Positions 52,276 through 61,243 of a stretch of 64,000 nt of DNA are shown piece after piece. The notes beneath the pieces were generated by a model, which did not search any database, had not been told where the DNA came from, and saw nothing but the letters and a program-made list of their open reading frames with translations. Both the position numbers and the translations under genes were made by a program. This stretch comes from BOG-908 sp965198855 (lineage in GTDB: Bacteria > Pseudomonadota > Alphaproteobacteria > Acetobacterales > Acetobacteraceae), in assembly GCA_965198855.1 (NCBI GenBank), contig CBDAPZ010000001.1, positions 806,001 through 870,000 of the forward strand, given 5' to 3'. Numbering within the stretch: position 1 is the first letter of the stretch; each line of letters begins with the position of its first letter.

Positions 52276-53786
52276 GATTGCTGTGCAAGCGCGCTTTTAG
52301 TGAGCAGCAGGTCTTTTGCAGCCAATAAAGCCAAGTCTGTTGCTGGTCGGCGGTAATCCCATAGCGGTGCTGGCGGTGGGGAGACGATGGCCATGGTCGC
52401 GTTGGCCTCGAAAACCAAGACGTCACCTTCGGCGGATAACCCGAAATCGATGCCGCCGTAGTCCAATCCCAGCCGGGCAGAAATCGTGGTTAGGGCCTTG
52501 ATGGCCTTGGTGCCGAGAAAATTTACCATGTCTGTCAGGAAAAGCCGTTCCTCCTCGCGATGAGCGGCATGCTCCGCCATATCCGCCGTAAAGTAATGCA
52601 CCTTCCAGTCGCGCGACACGGCCCAGTGCAACGGGTAGAGCTTGCCGCCGATGAACATCACGCGGCCCTTGCGGGCATCGCCATCCGGCCAGGTCCCCTG
52701 CAGGTACTCGATGGCAAACACCTCATCACCGGGCAGGCTTGATGCAGCGACGGCAAGATCCGCGGCTGTCTCCACGCGCACGAAATGCCGACCGGTGTGA
52801 AAGCCGGGCGCACGCAGCAGAAGCGGAAAACTATAATCGTGCTCATGGAGGATGGCGGCACCGCCTTGCATACGAAGTGCCGCACGCGCAAACGACGAGA
52901 TGCGCGGAACAGCGATCCCGGCCACGCCGCGCAACACCTGCGCCAGTGCTGCACGGCCGGTCGCGAGCACGCGTGAGGGATGGTTGATCACAGGCGCTGT
53001 CGGGCGGCGGGCAAGCAGCTCCTCCGTGGCTCGCAAGGCGGGCCCGCAGAGATCGGCGTCGCCGATGGCATTGAGCAACACATCGTGCGGCGGTAGATCT
53101 TCCGCAGTCGCAAAAAATTCCATCGCCAGTGTGGTGACGGCAAATATGCGATCATCGAGCAGTGTTCGCGCGGCAATGTTGCCGTTCGCCACCGAGATCG
53201 GCATCAGAACACGGATCGGCTGCTGCACGCCTCGAAAAATCCAGCTATTCACCGCGTGATCCCGATAGCCGCGGCGCCAATGTACCGTGGCCGCCTCGTG
53301 TTCACCCATTTCGGCAAGAAGATCACCAAAGCCCTGATGCGCCTGTGCGAGATCCGGCGCGAAACGCATCGCTTCGGTGAATTCATGACGGGACGCCGCT
53401 AATTCTCCAGCCAGGCGCAACACGTTTCCCAGATTGACCCGCCCGGCCGGCAGCTCCGGATGGGTGGCGACTGCCTGGGTGAACAGGCTGCGCGCCGCAC
53501 TGCGGTAGCCGGTGCGGTGCAGCAACGCACCAAGGGCATTTAAGGCATCTGCATGGTCGGGCGCTTCGTTCAGTATGGCGAGGAACGCTGCTTGCGCCTC
53601 GGGCGTGCGGCCCAGCCGATCCAGCAGGACAGCCCGCCGGCAATGCAGGTCCAGGCTGGGCGCGGCGGACAGGCTCGCTTCCACATCCTCGAGCTGCTCC
53701 GTCAGCGCCGCCCGGCTTTGGTCGGCCGCGGCTTCATAGCGGACAACCGGCGCCTGCCGCCTCTCGAGCAACACGTTCTGACTCAT
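52272..53786 (-). CDS. TPR protein with C-terminal ATP-grasp-like domain
   Basis: 504 residues from the ATG at 53786 (MSQNVLLERRQAPVVRYEAAADQ); the longer frame upstream lacks support. Residues about 30-190 contain TPR repeats (LDHADALNALGALLHRTGYRSAARSLF, LPAGRVNLGNVLRLAGELAAS). About 190-500 resemble RimK-type ATP-grasp ligases: VINHPSRVLATGRAALAQVLRG, GGAAILHEHDYSFPLLLRAPGFHTGRHFV, and near the end GLDYGGIDFGLSAEGDVLVFEANATMAIV, with the metal-binding Asp/Glu/Asn. Such ligases join amino acids or sugars to an acceptor. The partner is unknown. The TAA stop lies in repeat copy 11. Confidence 0.75.
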   Translation of the reverse strand: MSQNVLLERRQAPVVRYEAAADQSRAALTEQLEDVEASLSAAPSLDLHCRRAVLLDRLGRTPEAQAAFLAILNEAPDHADALNALGALLHRTGYRSAARSLFTQAVATHPELPAGRVNLGNVLRLAGELAASRHEFTEAMRFAPDLAQAHQGFGDLLAEMGEHEAATVHWRRGYRDHAVNSWIFRGVQQPIRVLMPISVANGNIAARTLLDDRIFAVTTLAMEFFATAEDLPPHDVLLNAIGDADLCGPALRATEELLARRPTAPVINHPSRVLATGRAALAQVLRGVAGIAVPRISSFARAALRMQGGAAILHEHDYSFPLLLRAPGFHTGRHFVRVETAADLAVAASSLPGDEVFAIEYLQGTWPDGDARKGRVMFIGGKLYPLHWAVSRDWKVHYFTADMAEHAAHREEERLFLTDMVNFLGTKAIKALTTISARLGLDYGGIDFGLSAEGDVLVFEANATMAIVSPPPAPLWDYRRPATDLALLAAKDLLLTKSALAQQS

Positions 53787-53885
53787 CGCTGGCCCCTTTC
53801 GAGGGGCATCATGAGCGCAGGATATGAGCAAAACGTTGCCGTATCGGCGTTTGCCTGGCGGCCGGGATGCGCTAGATATCAAGCC

Positions 53886-54092
53886 ATGCCGTATAATATC
53901 TCAGCCCGTTGCGAGATCGGGCCGATCCTCACTCGACGTGTGCAGCCTCAGCGGGCGGTCAAACAGGCGCGTGACTATCGCAAACGGGGATATGGCGACA
54001 TCGTCATCACCGATGTGCTGACCGGCGAAGTCTATGATGCGAACGGGCTTGCGGCGGTCCTACAAGCGCGATCGGCAGCCAAAGGCGACTAG
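53886..54092 (+). CDS. Small hypothetical protein
   Basis: 68 residues from the ATG at 53886 (MPYNISARCEIGPILTRRVQPQRAVKQARDYRKRGYGDIVITDVLTGEVYDANGL). It is basic at the start and ends in a short beta-rich region. An in-frame ATG at 53811 with GAGGGG upstream would add 25 residues and is equally possible. Family not recognised. It overlaps the convergent RHH gene by 4 nt. Confidence 0.55.
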   Translation: MPYNISARCEIGPILTRRVQPQRAVKQARDYRKRGYGDIVITDVLTGEVYDANGLAAVLQARSAAKGD

Positions 54093-54406
54093 GACGCCTC
54101 CAGGCCGTTTTCCACATCGTCGGTCAGCCGTATGTGGCCGGTGGCGGTCTTGGTGCCGTGGCCTGCCTGCACATGGCCTTCATGGGTGGAGGCAGCACGG
54201 AAATATTGCAGCACATGCACGCGCACGGCGCTGGTGCGCCCGCCCGGCGCCGCGCTGCGCTCGACCTGCTTGATCAGTTCACGCAACTCAAGGCCCTCGC
54301 GCAGGCATATTTCTCTCAATGCATCCCATACTTCCGGTTCGAGGCGCATGCTTGTCCTGCCGGCGCCTGCCGTGATGTTGCGATTGACCAGACGACTTCC
54401 ACCCAA
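54089..54406 (-). CDS. Ribbon-helix-helix domain protein
   Basis: 105 residues. RLVNRNITAGAGRTSMRLEPEVWDALREICLREGLELRELIKQVE matches the alphaproteobacterial ribbon-helix-helix (RHH_4) family, a small DNA-binding fold. It is followed by a helical TSAVRVHVLQYFRAAS segment. Probable transcription factor, target unknown. Converges with and overlaps the upstream small gene by 4 nt. Confidence 0.82.
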   Translation of the reverse strand: MGGSRLVNRNITAGAGRTSMRLEPEVWDALREICLREGLELRELIKQVERSAAPGGRTSAVRVHVLQYFRAASTHEGHVQAGHGTKTATGHIRLTDDVENGLEAS

Positions 54407-54494
54407 GTTCTTGGCTCCAGCAATCCATTACTACTGCGCAACCTAGCGCAAGGAGTTGCGGGTTCGGAAACGTTTTTTCTCGCAAGCGTGATTT

Positions 54495-54785
54495 TTACGT
54501 TTCCATTTCAACCGGCGCGCGAAGAGTGAGCGACAAGGCATGCAATCCGTCGGTAAATTCGCCGGCTAATACGGCATGTACCATACGAGAGCGTTCAACC
54601 CTGCTAATTTTCTGAAACGACTCCGAGACAATTGTAACTGAGTAATGTGTCTCGCCGCCTGCTTGGGCGCCCGCGTGGCCGGCATGCTTGGCGCTGTCGT
54701 CTTGTATGTCGAGGCTTGTGGGGGCGAAGGCCCGGGCGAGGGTGGCACGCATCCGGTCGGCGCGTCTGAGCGGTTGGTTGGTCAC
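54495..54785 (-). CDS. bolA: BolA-family protein
   Basis: 96 residues from GTG at 54785 with GGAG upstream. Class II KH-like fold: MRATLARAFAPTSLDIQDDSAKHAGHAG, THYSVTIVSESFQKISRVERSRMVHAVLAGEF and GLHALSLTLRAP. It carries the His region and the fold of BolA, which works with monothiol glutaredoxins in Fe-S or stress regulation. Divergent from the J-domain gene, the usual alphaproteobacterial arrangement. Confidence 0.92.
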   Translation of the reverse strand: MTNQPLRRADRMRATLARAFAPTSLDIQDDSAKHAGHAGAQAGGETHYSVTIVSESFQKISRVERSRMVHAVLAGEFTDGLHALSLTLRAPVEMET

Positions 54786-54885
54786 GCAAGGTTCTCCGTC
54801 AAGGGTGAAGGAATGTGCGGCATGGCCGGATTGCCGGTCGATATCCGGGCTTGCCGGGTGCGGTTGCAGGCGCACATAACGGGCA

Positions 54886-55491
54886 ATGACCCAGCGCACA
54901 AACCGCGGCCCAGGCCGCGCCAGGGCCTACGATCCCGACCCGGCGGCGCCTGGCCGCTGCTGCGACATACCGGGCTGCCCGAACCTCGGCGAATACCGTG
55001 CGCCGAAATCGCGCGACGCCTTGCGCGAGTGGTTCTGGTTCTGCCTGGATCATGTGCGCGCCTACAATGCGTCGTGGGATTTCTACAAGGGCATGTCGCC
55101 GGGCCAGATCGAGGCGCATATGCGCGACGATACCGGCTGGCAGCGCCCCACCTGGCCGCTGGGCCGGCTCGGCGGCGGCATGCCGGAAGAGGATTTCATT
55201 CATGACCGCATGGACATCCTGGGGGCAGCCGGCATGCGACAGGGACGGGGGAGCAATTCTTCAGATCCGACCCGACCTCCTGCAGATCTCAGGCAACCAC
55301 TTGATGCGCTCGGGCTTACCTGGCCGGTGTCTCTCGATGAGGTGAAGAGCCGTTATCATGAGCTTGCCAAGCGCCACCACCCCGATGCGAATGGTGGCGA
55401 TCGTGCGTCAGAGGAGCGGTTCAAAAGCATCAACATGGCTTACGCCCAGGTGCGCTCGCATCTGACGCCGGAACACAGCACCGCGGGCTGA
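54886..55491 (+). CDS. J-domain protein
   Basis: 201 residues. The C-terminal J domain (about 140-195) holds the HPD motif in KRHHPDANGGDRASEERFKSINMAYAQV. The N-terminal part has CCDIPGCPNLGEYRAPKSRD, a Cys-rich segment, and FWFCLDHVRAYNASWDFYKGM. This small DnaJ-type protein regularly precedes cobS and cobT next to bolA in alphaproteobacteria. It likely stimulates Hsp70 (DnaK). Confidence 0.9.
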   Translation: MTQRTNRGPGRARAYDPDPAAPGRCCDIPGCPNLGEYRAPKSRDALREWFWFCLDHVRAYNASWDFYKGMSPGQIEAHMRDDTGWQRPTWPLGRLGGGMPEEDFIHDRMDILGAAGMRQGRGSNSSDPTRPPADLRQPLDALGLTWPVSLDEVKSRYHELAKRHHPDANGGDRASEERFKSINMAYAQVRSHLTPEHSTAG

Positions 55492-55505
55492 GTGTGGCGC
55501 CGATT

Positions 55506-55533
55506 TTGCTGCCGCAAGGCGGCACGCTACAAT
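55506..55533 (+). promoter_or_regulatory. Predicted promoter of cobS
   Basis: TTGCTG (55506-55511) and TACAAT (55528-55533) with a 16-bp spacer, about 100 bp upstream of the cobS ATG. The best sigma-70-like match in the gap. It shows no cobalamin-riboswitch-like elements. Confidence 0.45.
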
Positions 55534-55635
55534 GGGTCAGGCATCGCGCACCAATTTTGCGTTGACCTTCTGATGAACCCGGCGGGGTCGCGCCCGTCAT
55601 GTACCTGTGTTTCGCGCTAGAGGATTCTCCGTCCG

Positions 55636-56649
55636 ATGAACAAGATTGCCGCCCTGCAGAACCCGAGTGACGGCCTGGTGTCCTCTTCGATGCCCGACGT
55701 CACTATTTCGGCGCGCGAGGTGTTCGGCATCGAGACGGACATGGTGGTGCCGGCATTCTCCCAGCGCGTCGAGCAGGTGCCAGATATCGATCCGACGTAC
55801 AGATTCGACCGTGAGACGACGATCGCGATCCTTGCCGGGTTCGCCTTCAACCGCCGGGTGATGATCCAGGGTTACCACGGCACCGGCAAGAGCACACATA
55901 TCGAGCAGGTGGCGGCACGGCTGAACTGGCCGTGCATCCGCGTGAACCTGGACAGCCATATCAGCCGAATCGACCTGATCGGCAAGGATGCGATCGTCCT
56001 GAAAGACGGCAAGCAGATCACCGAATTCCGCGAGGGTATCCTGCCATGGTCGCTGCAGCATCCCTGCGCCCTGGTTTTCGACGAGTACGATGCCGGGCGG
56101 CCGGACGTGATGTTCGTGATCCAGCGGGTGCTGGAGGTAGAGGGGCGGTTGACCCTGCTCGACCAGAACCGGGTGATACGGCCGCACCCCGCGTTCCGGC
56201 TGTTTGCGACGGCGAACACGGTGGGCTTGGGTGATACGACCGGCCTGTATCACGGCACGCAGCAGATCAATCAGGGGCAGATGGACCGCTGGAACATCGT
56301 GGCGACGCTGAACTATCTGCCGCATGCGCAGGAGACGGCGATCGTGATGGCGAAGATGGGGATCGACCCGAAAGATGGCCCGGCGCGCAAGCAGATCGAG
56401 AGCATGGTGGCGCTGGCCGATCTGACGCGCGCCGGCTTTATCAACGGGGATATTTCCACCGTGATGTCGCCAAGGACGGTGATCACCTGGGCGGAAAACA
56501 ACCGGATTTTCGGTGACCTGGCATTCGCGTTCCGTCTGACCTTCCTCAACAAATGCGATGAGGCCGAACGCAGCACGGTCGCAGAGTATTTCCAGCGCTG
56601 TTTCAACACCGAGCTGCCACAAGGAAGTCTCGTCCGCCGGGCGATCTAG
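55636..56649 (+). CDS. cobS: Cobaltochelatase subunit CobS
   Basis: 337 residues. AAA+ ATPase: Walker A GYHGTGKS (79-86), Walker B LVFDEYDAG (about 146-154), and sensor-like FATANTVGLGDTTGLY. With CobT and CobN it inserts cobalt into hydrogenobyrinate diamide in aerobic cobalamin synthesis. cobN is not in this window. A repeat copy lies between its stop and cobT. Confidence 0.95.
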   Translation: MNKIAALQNPSDGLVSSSMPDVTISAREVFGIETDMVVPAFSQRVEQVPDIDPTYRFDRETTIAILAGFAFNRRVMIQGYHGTGKSTHIEQVAARLNWPCIRVNLDSHISRIDLIGKDAIVLKDGKQITEFREGILPWSLQHPCALVFDEYDAGRPDVMFVIQRVLEVEGRLTLLDQNRVIRPHPAFRLFATANTVGLGDTTGLYHGTQQINQGQMDRWNIVATLNYLPHAQETAIVMAKMGIDPKDGPARKQIESMVALADLTRAGFINGDISTVMSPRTVITWAENNRIFGDLAFAFRLTFLNKCDEAERSTVAEYFQRCFNTELPQGSLVRRAI

Positions 56650-56699
56650 AACATAAAAGTTTTTTGCGTCTTTTTTTCAAAAAAGAAGTTCTTCCTTCA
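56650..56699 (+). repeat. Dispersed palindromic repeat, copy 12 (cobS/cobT)
   Basis: Arms CGTCTTTTTT (56667-56676) and AAAAAAGAAG (56679-56688), one mismatch in 10. Preceded by ACATAAAAGTTTTTTG and followed by TTCTTCCTTCAG. It begins immediately after the cobS TAG. Confidence 0.85.
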
Positions 56700-56707
56700 G
56701 GGCTCAG

Positions 56708-58582
56708 ATGACCGCCAAAGACAACACCCGCAGCGAGGATTTCAAACGCGCCACGGCTGCCGCCTTGCGCGCCATGGCCTGCTCGTCCGAGGTGCAGGTC
56801 GCGTTCCAGCCCGGCCCAAGTGGCCTTGCCGGGAAACGCGCCCGTCTGCCCGTCCCTACTCGCGCCCTCCCACCTGCCGAGATGACGCGTCTGCGTGGTG
56901 CGGCCGATAGTGCGGCGTTGCGCGTGCGGCTTCACGATGATGGCGTGCATGCCGCCCGTATGCCGGCGGAGCGTGACGCGAAATTGGTTTATGACGCGCT
57001 GGAGCAGGCGCGGGTCGAGATCGTGGGTAGCCGCCACATGGAGGGTGTCGCGGCCAATCTGCGCGCGCGGCTGATCGAGACCGTGGACGCGGATGGTCTG
57101 GAGCGAATGACGCGCCGCGATCAGTTACCGGTGGCGTCGGCGCTGGCTTTGCTGGCGCGGGAGAAGATGTCGGGCGAGGCGTCGCCTGCCGCGGCCGCGG
57201 GAGTGCTTGACCTGTGGCGTGACGGTCTTGGTGCGCAGGCCGATGCGGCACTGGCCGAGTTGGCTGCGCTGCAGGACGACCAGAATGGATTCGCCCGCGC
57301 GTCGCGCAAATTGCTGGCGGCTTTGGATCTGGCCGAGGCGGAGAGCGAGGCCGAGCCGGAGGAGGGTGATGACTCCTCCGAGCAGCAATCCGAGCAATCC
57401 GACCAGCAGGATAATTCCACCCAGAACGAGGGCTCGCAGCAATCCGAGACGGAAAGCATGCTGGCCGCGTCGCCTGAGGAGATGGAAGGCGAGGAGTCGC
57501 AGGATCAGTCCGGTGACTCCGATGACGATGAGGCGGCCGGTGCCGAGGGTGACGACCAGCCGGCGGGACCGCAGCCGCGCCGCGAACGGCCGGACGACGA
57601 TACCGAGAGCCATTACCGCGCCTATACCCGCAGCTTCGACGAGGAGATTGCGGCAGAGGATTTGTGCGATGCCGACGAACTCGCACGGCTGCGCCAGCAG
57701 CTCGACCAGCAATTGCAGAATTTGCAGGGCGTGGTCTCCCGCCTGGCGAACCGGCTGCAGCGGCGGCTGATGGCGCAGCAGACGCGCGCCTGGGAGTTCG
57801 ACCTTGAGGAGGGCATGCTCGATGCCGGGCGGCTGGCGCGGGTGATCGTGAACCCGATGCAGTCGCTTTCGTACAAGCATGAGCGCGATACCGAATTTCG
57901 CGACACGGTGGTGACGTTGCTGATCGACAATTCCGGCAGCATGCGTGGGCGGCCGATCACGGTGGCGGCAATGTGCGGCGACATTCTTGCCCGCACGCTG
58001 GAACGCTGCGCGGTAAAGGTGGAGGTGCTTGGGTTCACCACCCGTGCCTGGAAGGGCGGCCAAAGCCGCGATCGCTGGGTTCAAGACGGCAAGCCGCGCA
58101 ATCCGGGACGGCTGAATGATCTGCGCCACATTATCTACAAATCCGCCGATGCGCCTTGGCGGCGTGCGCGAAAAAACCTTGGGCTCATGCTGCGCGAGGG
58201 TCTGCTGAAGGAGAATATCGACGGCGAGGCGCTGGTTTGGGCGTATCGTCGCCTGCTCAACCGGCCAGAACACCGGCGCATTCTGATGGTGATCAGCGAT
58301 GGCGCGCCGGTGGATGACAGCACGCTATCGATCAATCCGGGTAATTTCCTGGAGCGCCACCTGCGGGAGGTGATCAAGGATATAGAAGGCCGTGATCTGG
58401 TGGAGCTGATCGCCATCGGGATCGGCCATGACGTGACCCGCTATTACCGCCGTGCCGTCACGATCGTGGACGCCGAGGAATTGGGTGGCACGATGATGAA
58501 GAAATTGTCGGAGTTGTTCGATGAAGACGCGGCCGAAGCTTGGGTGCGTGCCTCGATCGAGAGGTCGGCGATCATCGCGTAG
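56708..58582 (+). CDS. cobT: Cobaltochelatase subunit CobT
   Basis: 624 residues. A central very acidic and Gln/Ser-rich region (about 210-300) and a C-terminal VWA domain with MIDAS LLIDNSGSMRG (about 407), later GFTTRAWKGG and VISDGAPVDDSTL. CobT bridges CobS to CobN. Length and order are typical. It starts 58 bp after cobS, across the repeat. Confidence 0.95.
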   Translation: MTAKDNTRSEDFKRATAAALRAMACSSEVQVAFQPGPSGLAGKRARLPVPTRALPPAEMTRLRGAADSAALRVRLHDDGVHAARMPAERDAKLVYDALEQARVEIVGSRHMEGVAANLRARLIETVDADGLERMTRRDQLPVASALALLAREKMSGEASPAAAAGVLDLWRDGLGAQADAALAELAALQDDQNGFARASRKLLAALDLAEAESEAEPEEGDDSSEQQSEQSDQQDNSTQNEGSQQSETESMLAASPEEMEGEESQDQSGDSDDDEAAGAEGDDQPAGPQPRRERPDDDTESHYRAYTRSFDEEIAAEDLCDADELARLRQQLDQQLQNLQGVVSRLANRLQRRLMAQQTRAWEFDLEEGMLDAGRLARVIVNPMQSLSYKHERDTEFRDTVVTLLIDNSGSMRGRPITVAAMCGDILARTLERCAVKVEVLGFTTRAWKGGQSRDRWVQDGKPRNPGRLNDLRHIIYKSADAPWRRARKNLGLMLREGLLKENIDGEALVWAYRRLLNRPEHRRILMVISDGAPVDDSTLSINPGNFLERHLREVIKDIEGRDLVELIAIGIGHDVTRYYRRAVTIVDAEELGGTMMKKLSELFDEDAAEAWVRASIERSAIIA

Positions 58583-58607
58583 GGTGGGCTGCTTGCAGCC
58601 CGCCCTC

Positions 58608-59087
58608 TTATATCGGGACCCCGGCAACGCTGCGGCTGGTGCGGATCGTTTGAAGGGTCTGGATGCGGGCAACGTTGGCAGCTTCCGTCAGGCGTCGCGT
58701 AAGATCGTTTTCCTGGGCGGTGTTGCGGGCGACGAGACGCAGCAGGAAGTCGCCGCCGCCGCGGATCATGTGGCATTCGCGCACTTCGGGCCACGCGGCC
58801 ACCATGCGTTCGAAAGCGGCTAAAGCTGCCTCTTTCTGGCTCTCGAGGCCGACGATGACGAAGAAGGTGACGCTCCAGCCGAGGCGCTGGGGATCTGTGT
58901 CGGCGTGGTAGCCGCGGATGATTCCGGCTTCCTCGAGCCGACGCACGCGGCGCAGACAGGGCGGGGCGGAGATGCCGGCGCGTTTGGCGAGCTCCACATT
59001 GGTCATCCGGCCATCTTCCTGGAGTTCTGACAGGATGCGGCGGTCGATCGCGTCGATGTCCGGGGGGTCGGATTCACTATTCGTCAT
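58608..59087 (-). CDS. Lrp/AsnC-family transcriptional regulator
   Basis: 159 residues. N-terminal winged HTH (DAIDRRILSELQEDGRMTNVELAKRAGISAPPCLRRVRRLEEAGIIRGY) and C-terminal RAM ligand-binding domain (ECHMIRGGGDFLLRLVARNTA). Amino-acid-sensing regulator, oligomeric. Divergent from trxB with a 220-bp gap that holds no other supported gene. Confidence 0.93.
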   Translation of the reverse strand: MTNSESDPPDIDAIDRRILSELQEDGRMTNVELAKRAGISAPPCLRRVRRLEEAGIIRGYHADTDPQRLGWSVTFFVIVGLESQKEAALAAFERMVAAWPEVRECHMIRGGGDFLLRLVARNTAQENDLTRRLTEAANVARIQTLQTIRTSRSVAGVPI

Positions 59088-59308
59088 TAAAATCGCTTTT
59101 GTGGTCGCAGATTGGGACGGGTCTGTAGACTAAGGGTGTGCGTGGAGTCGCGCGGTTTGTTTATTACCGCGATGATTGCACAACCCGCAGAGGGGCAAAC
59201 CGCCCGGCCGATGGCTGGATCGGGCGAGGGTTGCGCCCGTGCCTTGTCATGGCGATATGGGGCGATCGTGTCTGACCGAGCCTTCGGCTCCTCTTTTTTC
59301 GGTGGCCC

Positions 59309-60277
59309 ATGCCCAATCAATATGAGACTCGCGTTCTTGTGATCGGCGCCGGCCCGGCCGGGTATACGGCGGCGATCTATGCCGCACGCGCCAGTCAGTC
59401 GCCCATACTCGTAGCCGGCTTGCAGCCGGGCGGTCAGCTGATGATCACCTCGGACGTGGAGAATTATCCGGGGTTTGCCGAGGCGATCGGTGGGCCCTGG
59501 CTGATGGACCAGATGCAGGCACAGGCAGCCCATGTCGGCACGCGGATCATGCATGACATCATCATGGACGTGGATTTCTCCCAGCGGCCGTTCCGCTGCG
59601 TGGGCGACTCGGGTGATGTGTATCTCGCCGATACGGTGGTGATCGCCACCGGCGCGCAGGCGCGCTGGCTGGGGCTCCCGTCGGAGAAGACCTATCAGGG
59701 TGCGGGCGTCTCTGCCTGTGCCACCTGTGACGGATTCTTCTATCGCGGCAAGCAGGTTGCGGTGATCGGCGGCGGTAATACTGCTGTCGAGGAGGCGCTC
59801 TACCTCACGCACCATGCCGACAAGGTCACGCTGATCCATCGTCGCGACTCGCTGCGGGCAGAGAAGATTTTGCAGCGCCGGCTGTTCGAGCATCCGAAGA
59901 TCGAGGTGATCTGGAACGCGGCCGTGGCCGAGATCGTGGGCGACGGCACGCCAGCGGTGGTGACCGGGGTGAAGCTGAATGATCTGCGCGGCGGGCCGGA
60001 TCGCACGCTTGGTGTGGACGGCGTGTTCGTGGCGATCGGGCATACGCCGAATACGTCGGTATTCCAGGGTCAGATCGAATGCGATCCGGAGGGGTACATA
60101 ATTACCCAGCCGGGAACGACGCGGACGAACGTTCCTGGGGTGTTTGCGGCGGGGGATGTGCAGGACAAGATTTACCGCCAGGCAGTCACTGCTGCAGGTT
60201 CTGGTTGCATGGCGGCGCTGGACGCGGAAAAGTGGCTCACTGAGGCTGCCCCGAGTCCCGTGCCGGAAAACGTCTGA
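59309..60277 (+). CDS. trxB: Thioredoxin reductase
   Basis: 322 residues. FAD site VIGAGPAGYTAAIYAARA, redox pair CATC (137-140) in SACATCDGFFY, NADPH site VIGGGNTAVEEALYLT and the C-terminal GVFAAGDVQDKIYRQAVTAAGSG. Reduces thioredoxin with NADPH. A co-directional LysR gene follows after 30 bp. Confidence 0.97.
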   Translation: MPNQYETRVLVIGAGPAGYTAAIYAARASQSPILVAGLQPGGQLMITSDVENYPGFAEAIGGPWLMDQMQAQAAHVGTRIMHDIIMDVDFSQRPFRCVGDSGDVYLADTVVIATGAQARWLGLPSEKTYQGAGVSACATCDGFFYRGKQVAVIGGGNTAVEEALYLTHHADKVTLIHRRDSLRAEKILQRRLFEHPKIEVIWNAAVAEIVGDGTPAVVTGVKLNDLRGGPDRTLGVDGVFVAIGHTPNTSVFQGQIECDPEGYIITQPGTTRTNVPGVFAAGDVQDKIYRQAVTAAGSGCMAALDAEKWLTEAAPSPVPENV

Positions 60278-60307
60278 CACTCTTGGGGGGCCTGTTCGGG
60301 GGCCGAT

Positions 60308-61198
60308 ATGGATTGGGATAAGCTGCGTGTCTTCCACGCCGTCGCGGAAGCCGGCAGTTTCACCCACGCGGGCGACACGCTGAACCTCAGCCAGTCAGCG
60401 GTGAGCCGGCAGATTTCGGCCTTGGAAGAAGCGCTGCAGGTGCCGCTGTTCCATCGCCATGCGCGTGGGTTGATCCTGACTGAACAAGGCGAGAGCCTGA
60501 ACGCCACGGTGCGCGAGGTGTTCGCCAAGCTCGCCATGACCGAAGCGCTGCTCACCGAAAGCCGCGACAAGCCGGCCGGTCGGCTGAAGATCACGACGAC
60601 AGTGGGCTTCGGCAGCCATTGGTTGGCGCCGCGGCTGCTGCAGTTCCTCGATCTGTATCAGGACGTGACGGTCAGCCTATTGCTCGATGATGGCGACCTG
60701 GACTTGGCCATGCGGGAGGCGGATGTCGCCATACGCATGCATCCGCCGAAGCAGCCCGATCTCATCCAGCGCCATCTGTTCGAGATAGAATGGCATGTCT
60801 GCGCGTCGCCGGAGTACCTGGCCAAGGCGGGGACGCCGACGACCATCGAGGATCTGGACAAGCACAAGCTGATCACGTTCGGCGATTTCCATCCGCCGGT
60901 GCCGGACATCAACTGGCTGGCGCAGGCGGGGCGACGTCCCGGTGCGCCGCGTCGGCCGGTGCTGGAGGTGAATAATCTAGCCTCCATGGCGCAGGTGATA
61001 CGTGCCGGTCTCGGCATCGGCGCGCTGCCGGGCTGGATGGCGGCCGACATGGAAGGGCTGACGAAGCTGCTGCCGGAGGCGACGCGGCCGAAAGTGGATT
61101 GTTTCTTCGTCTATCCGGAAGAACTGCGACATTCGAAGCGCGTGGCAGTCTTCCGCGATTTCCTGCTGGCAAGGCTTCAGCAGCGCGGGGCCGGCTGA
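60308..61198 (+). CDS. LysR-family transcriptional regulator
   Basis: 296 residues. N-terminal winged HTH (FHAVAEAGSFTHAGDTLNLSQSAVSRQISALEEAL) and a LysR effector-binding domain. The end (RPKVDCFFVYPEELRHSKRVAVFRDFLLARL) is typical. It lies just downstream of trxB on the same strand, and no divergent partner is beside it, so its target is not obvious. Co-transcription with trxB is possible. Confidence 0.92.
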   Translation: MDWDKLRVFHAVAEAGSFTHAGDTLNLSQSAVSRQISALEEALQVPLFHRHARGLILTEQGESLNATVREVFAKLAMTEALLTESRDKPAGRLKITTTVGFGSHWLAPRLLQFLDLYQDVTVSLLLDDGDLDLAMREADVAIRMHPPKQPDLIQRHLFEIEWHVCASPEYLAKAGTPTTIEDLDKHKLITFGDFHPPVPDINWLAQAGRRPGAPRRPVLEVNNLASMAQVIRAGLGIGALPGWMAADMEGLTKLLPEATRPKVDCFFVYPEELRHSKRVAVFRDFLLARLQQRGAG

Positions 61199-61243
61199 CA
61201 CTTCTTCATAGGGCGAGCAGAGCCTACCCTCCAGTTGCCGTTC

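Noticed and set aside
55492..55635. Possible cobalamin riboswitch upstream of cobS
   Set aside because: The gap is only about 140 bp, with none of the B12-box-like conserved segments. A plain promoter explains it.
59087..60367. 426-residue minus-strand frame over trxB
   Set aside because: Antisense shadow of trxB, rich in His/Arg, as is usual for opposite-strand frames in GC-rich genes.
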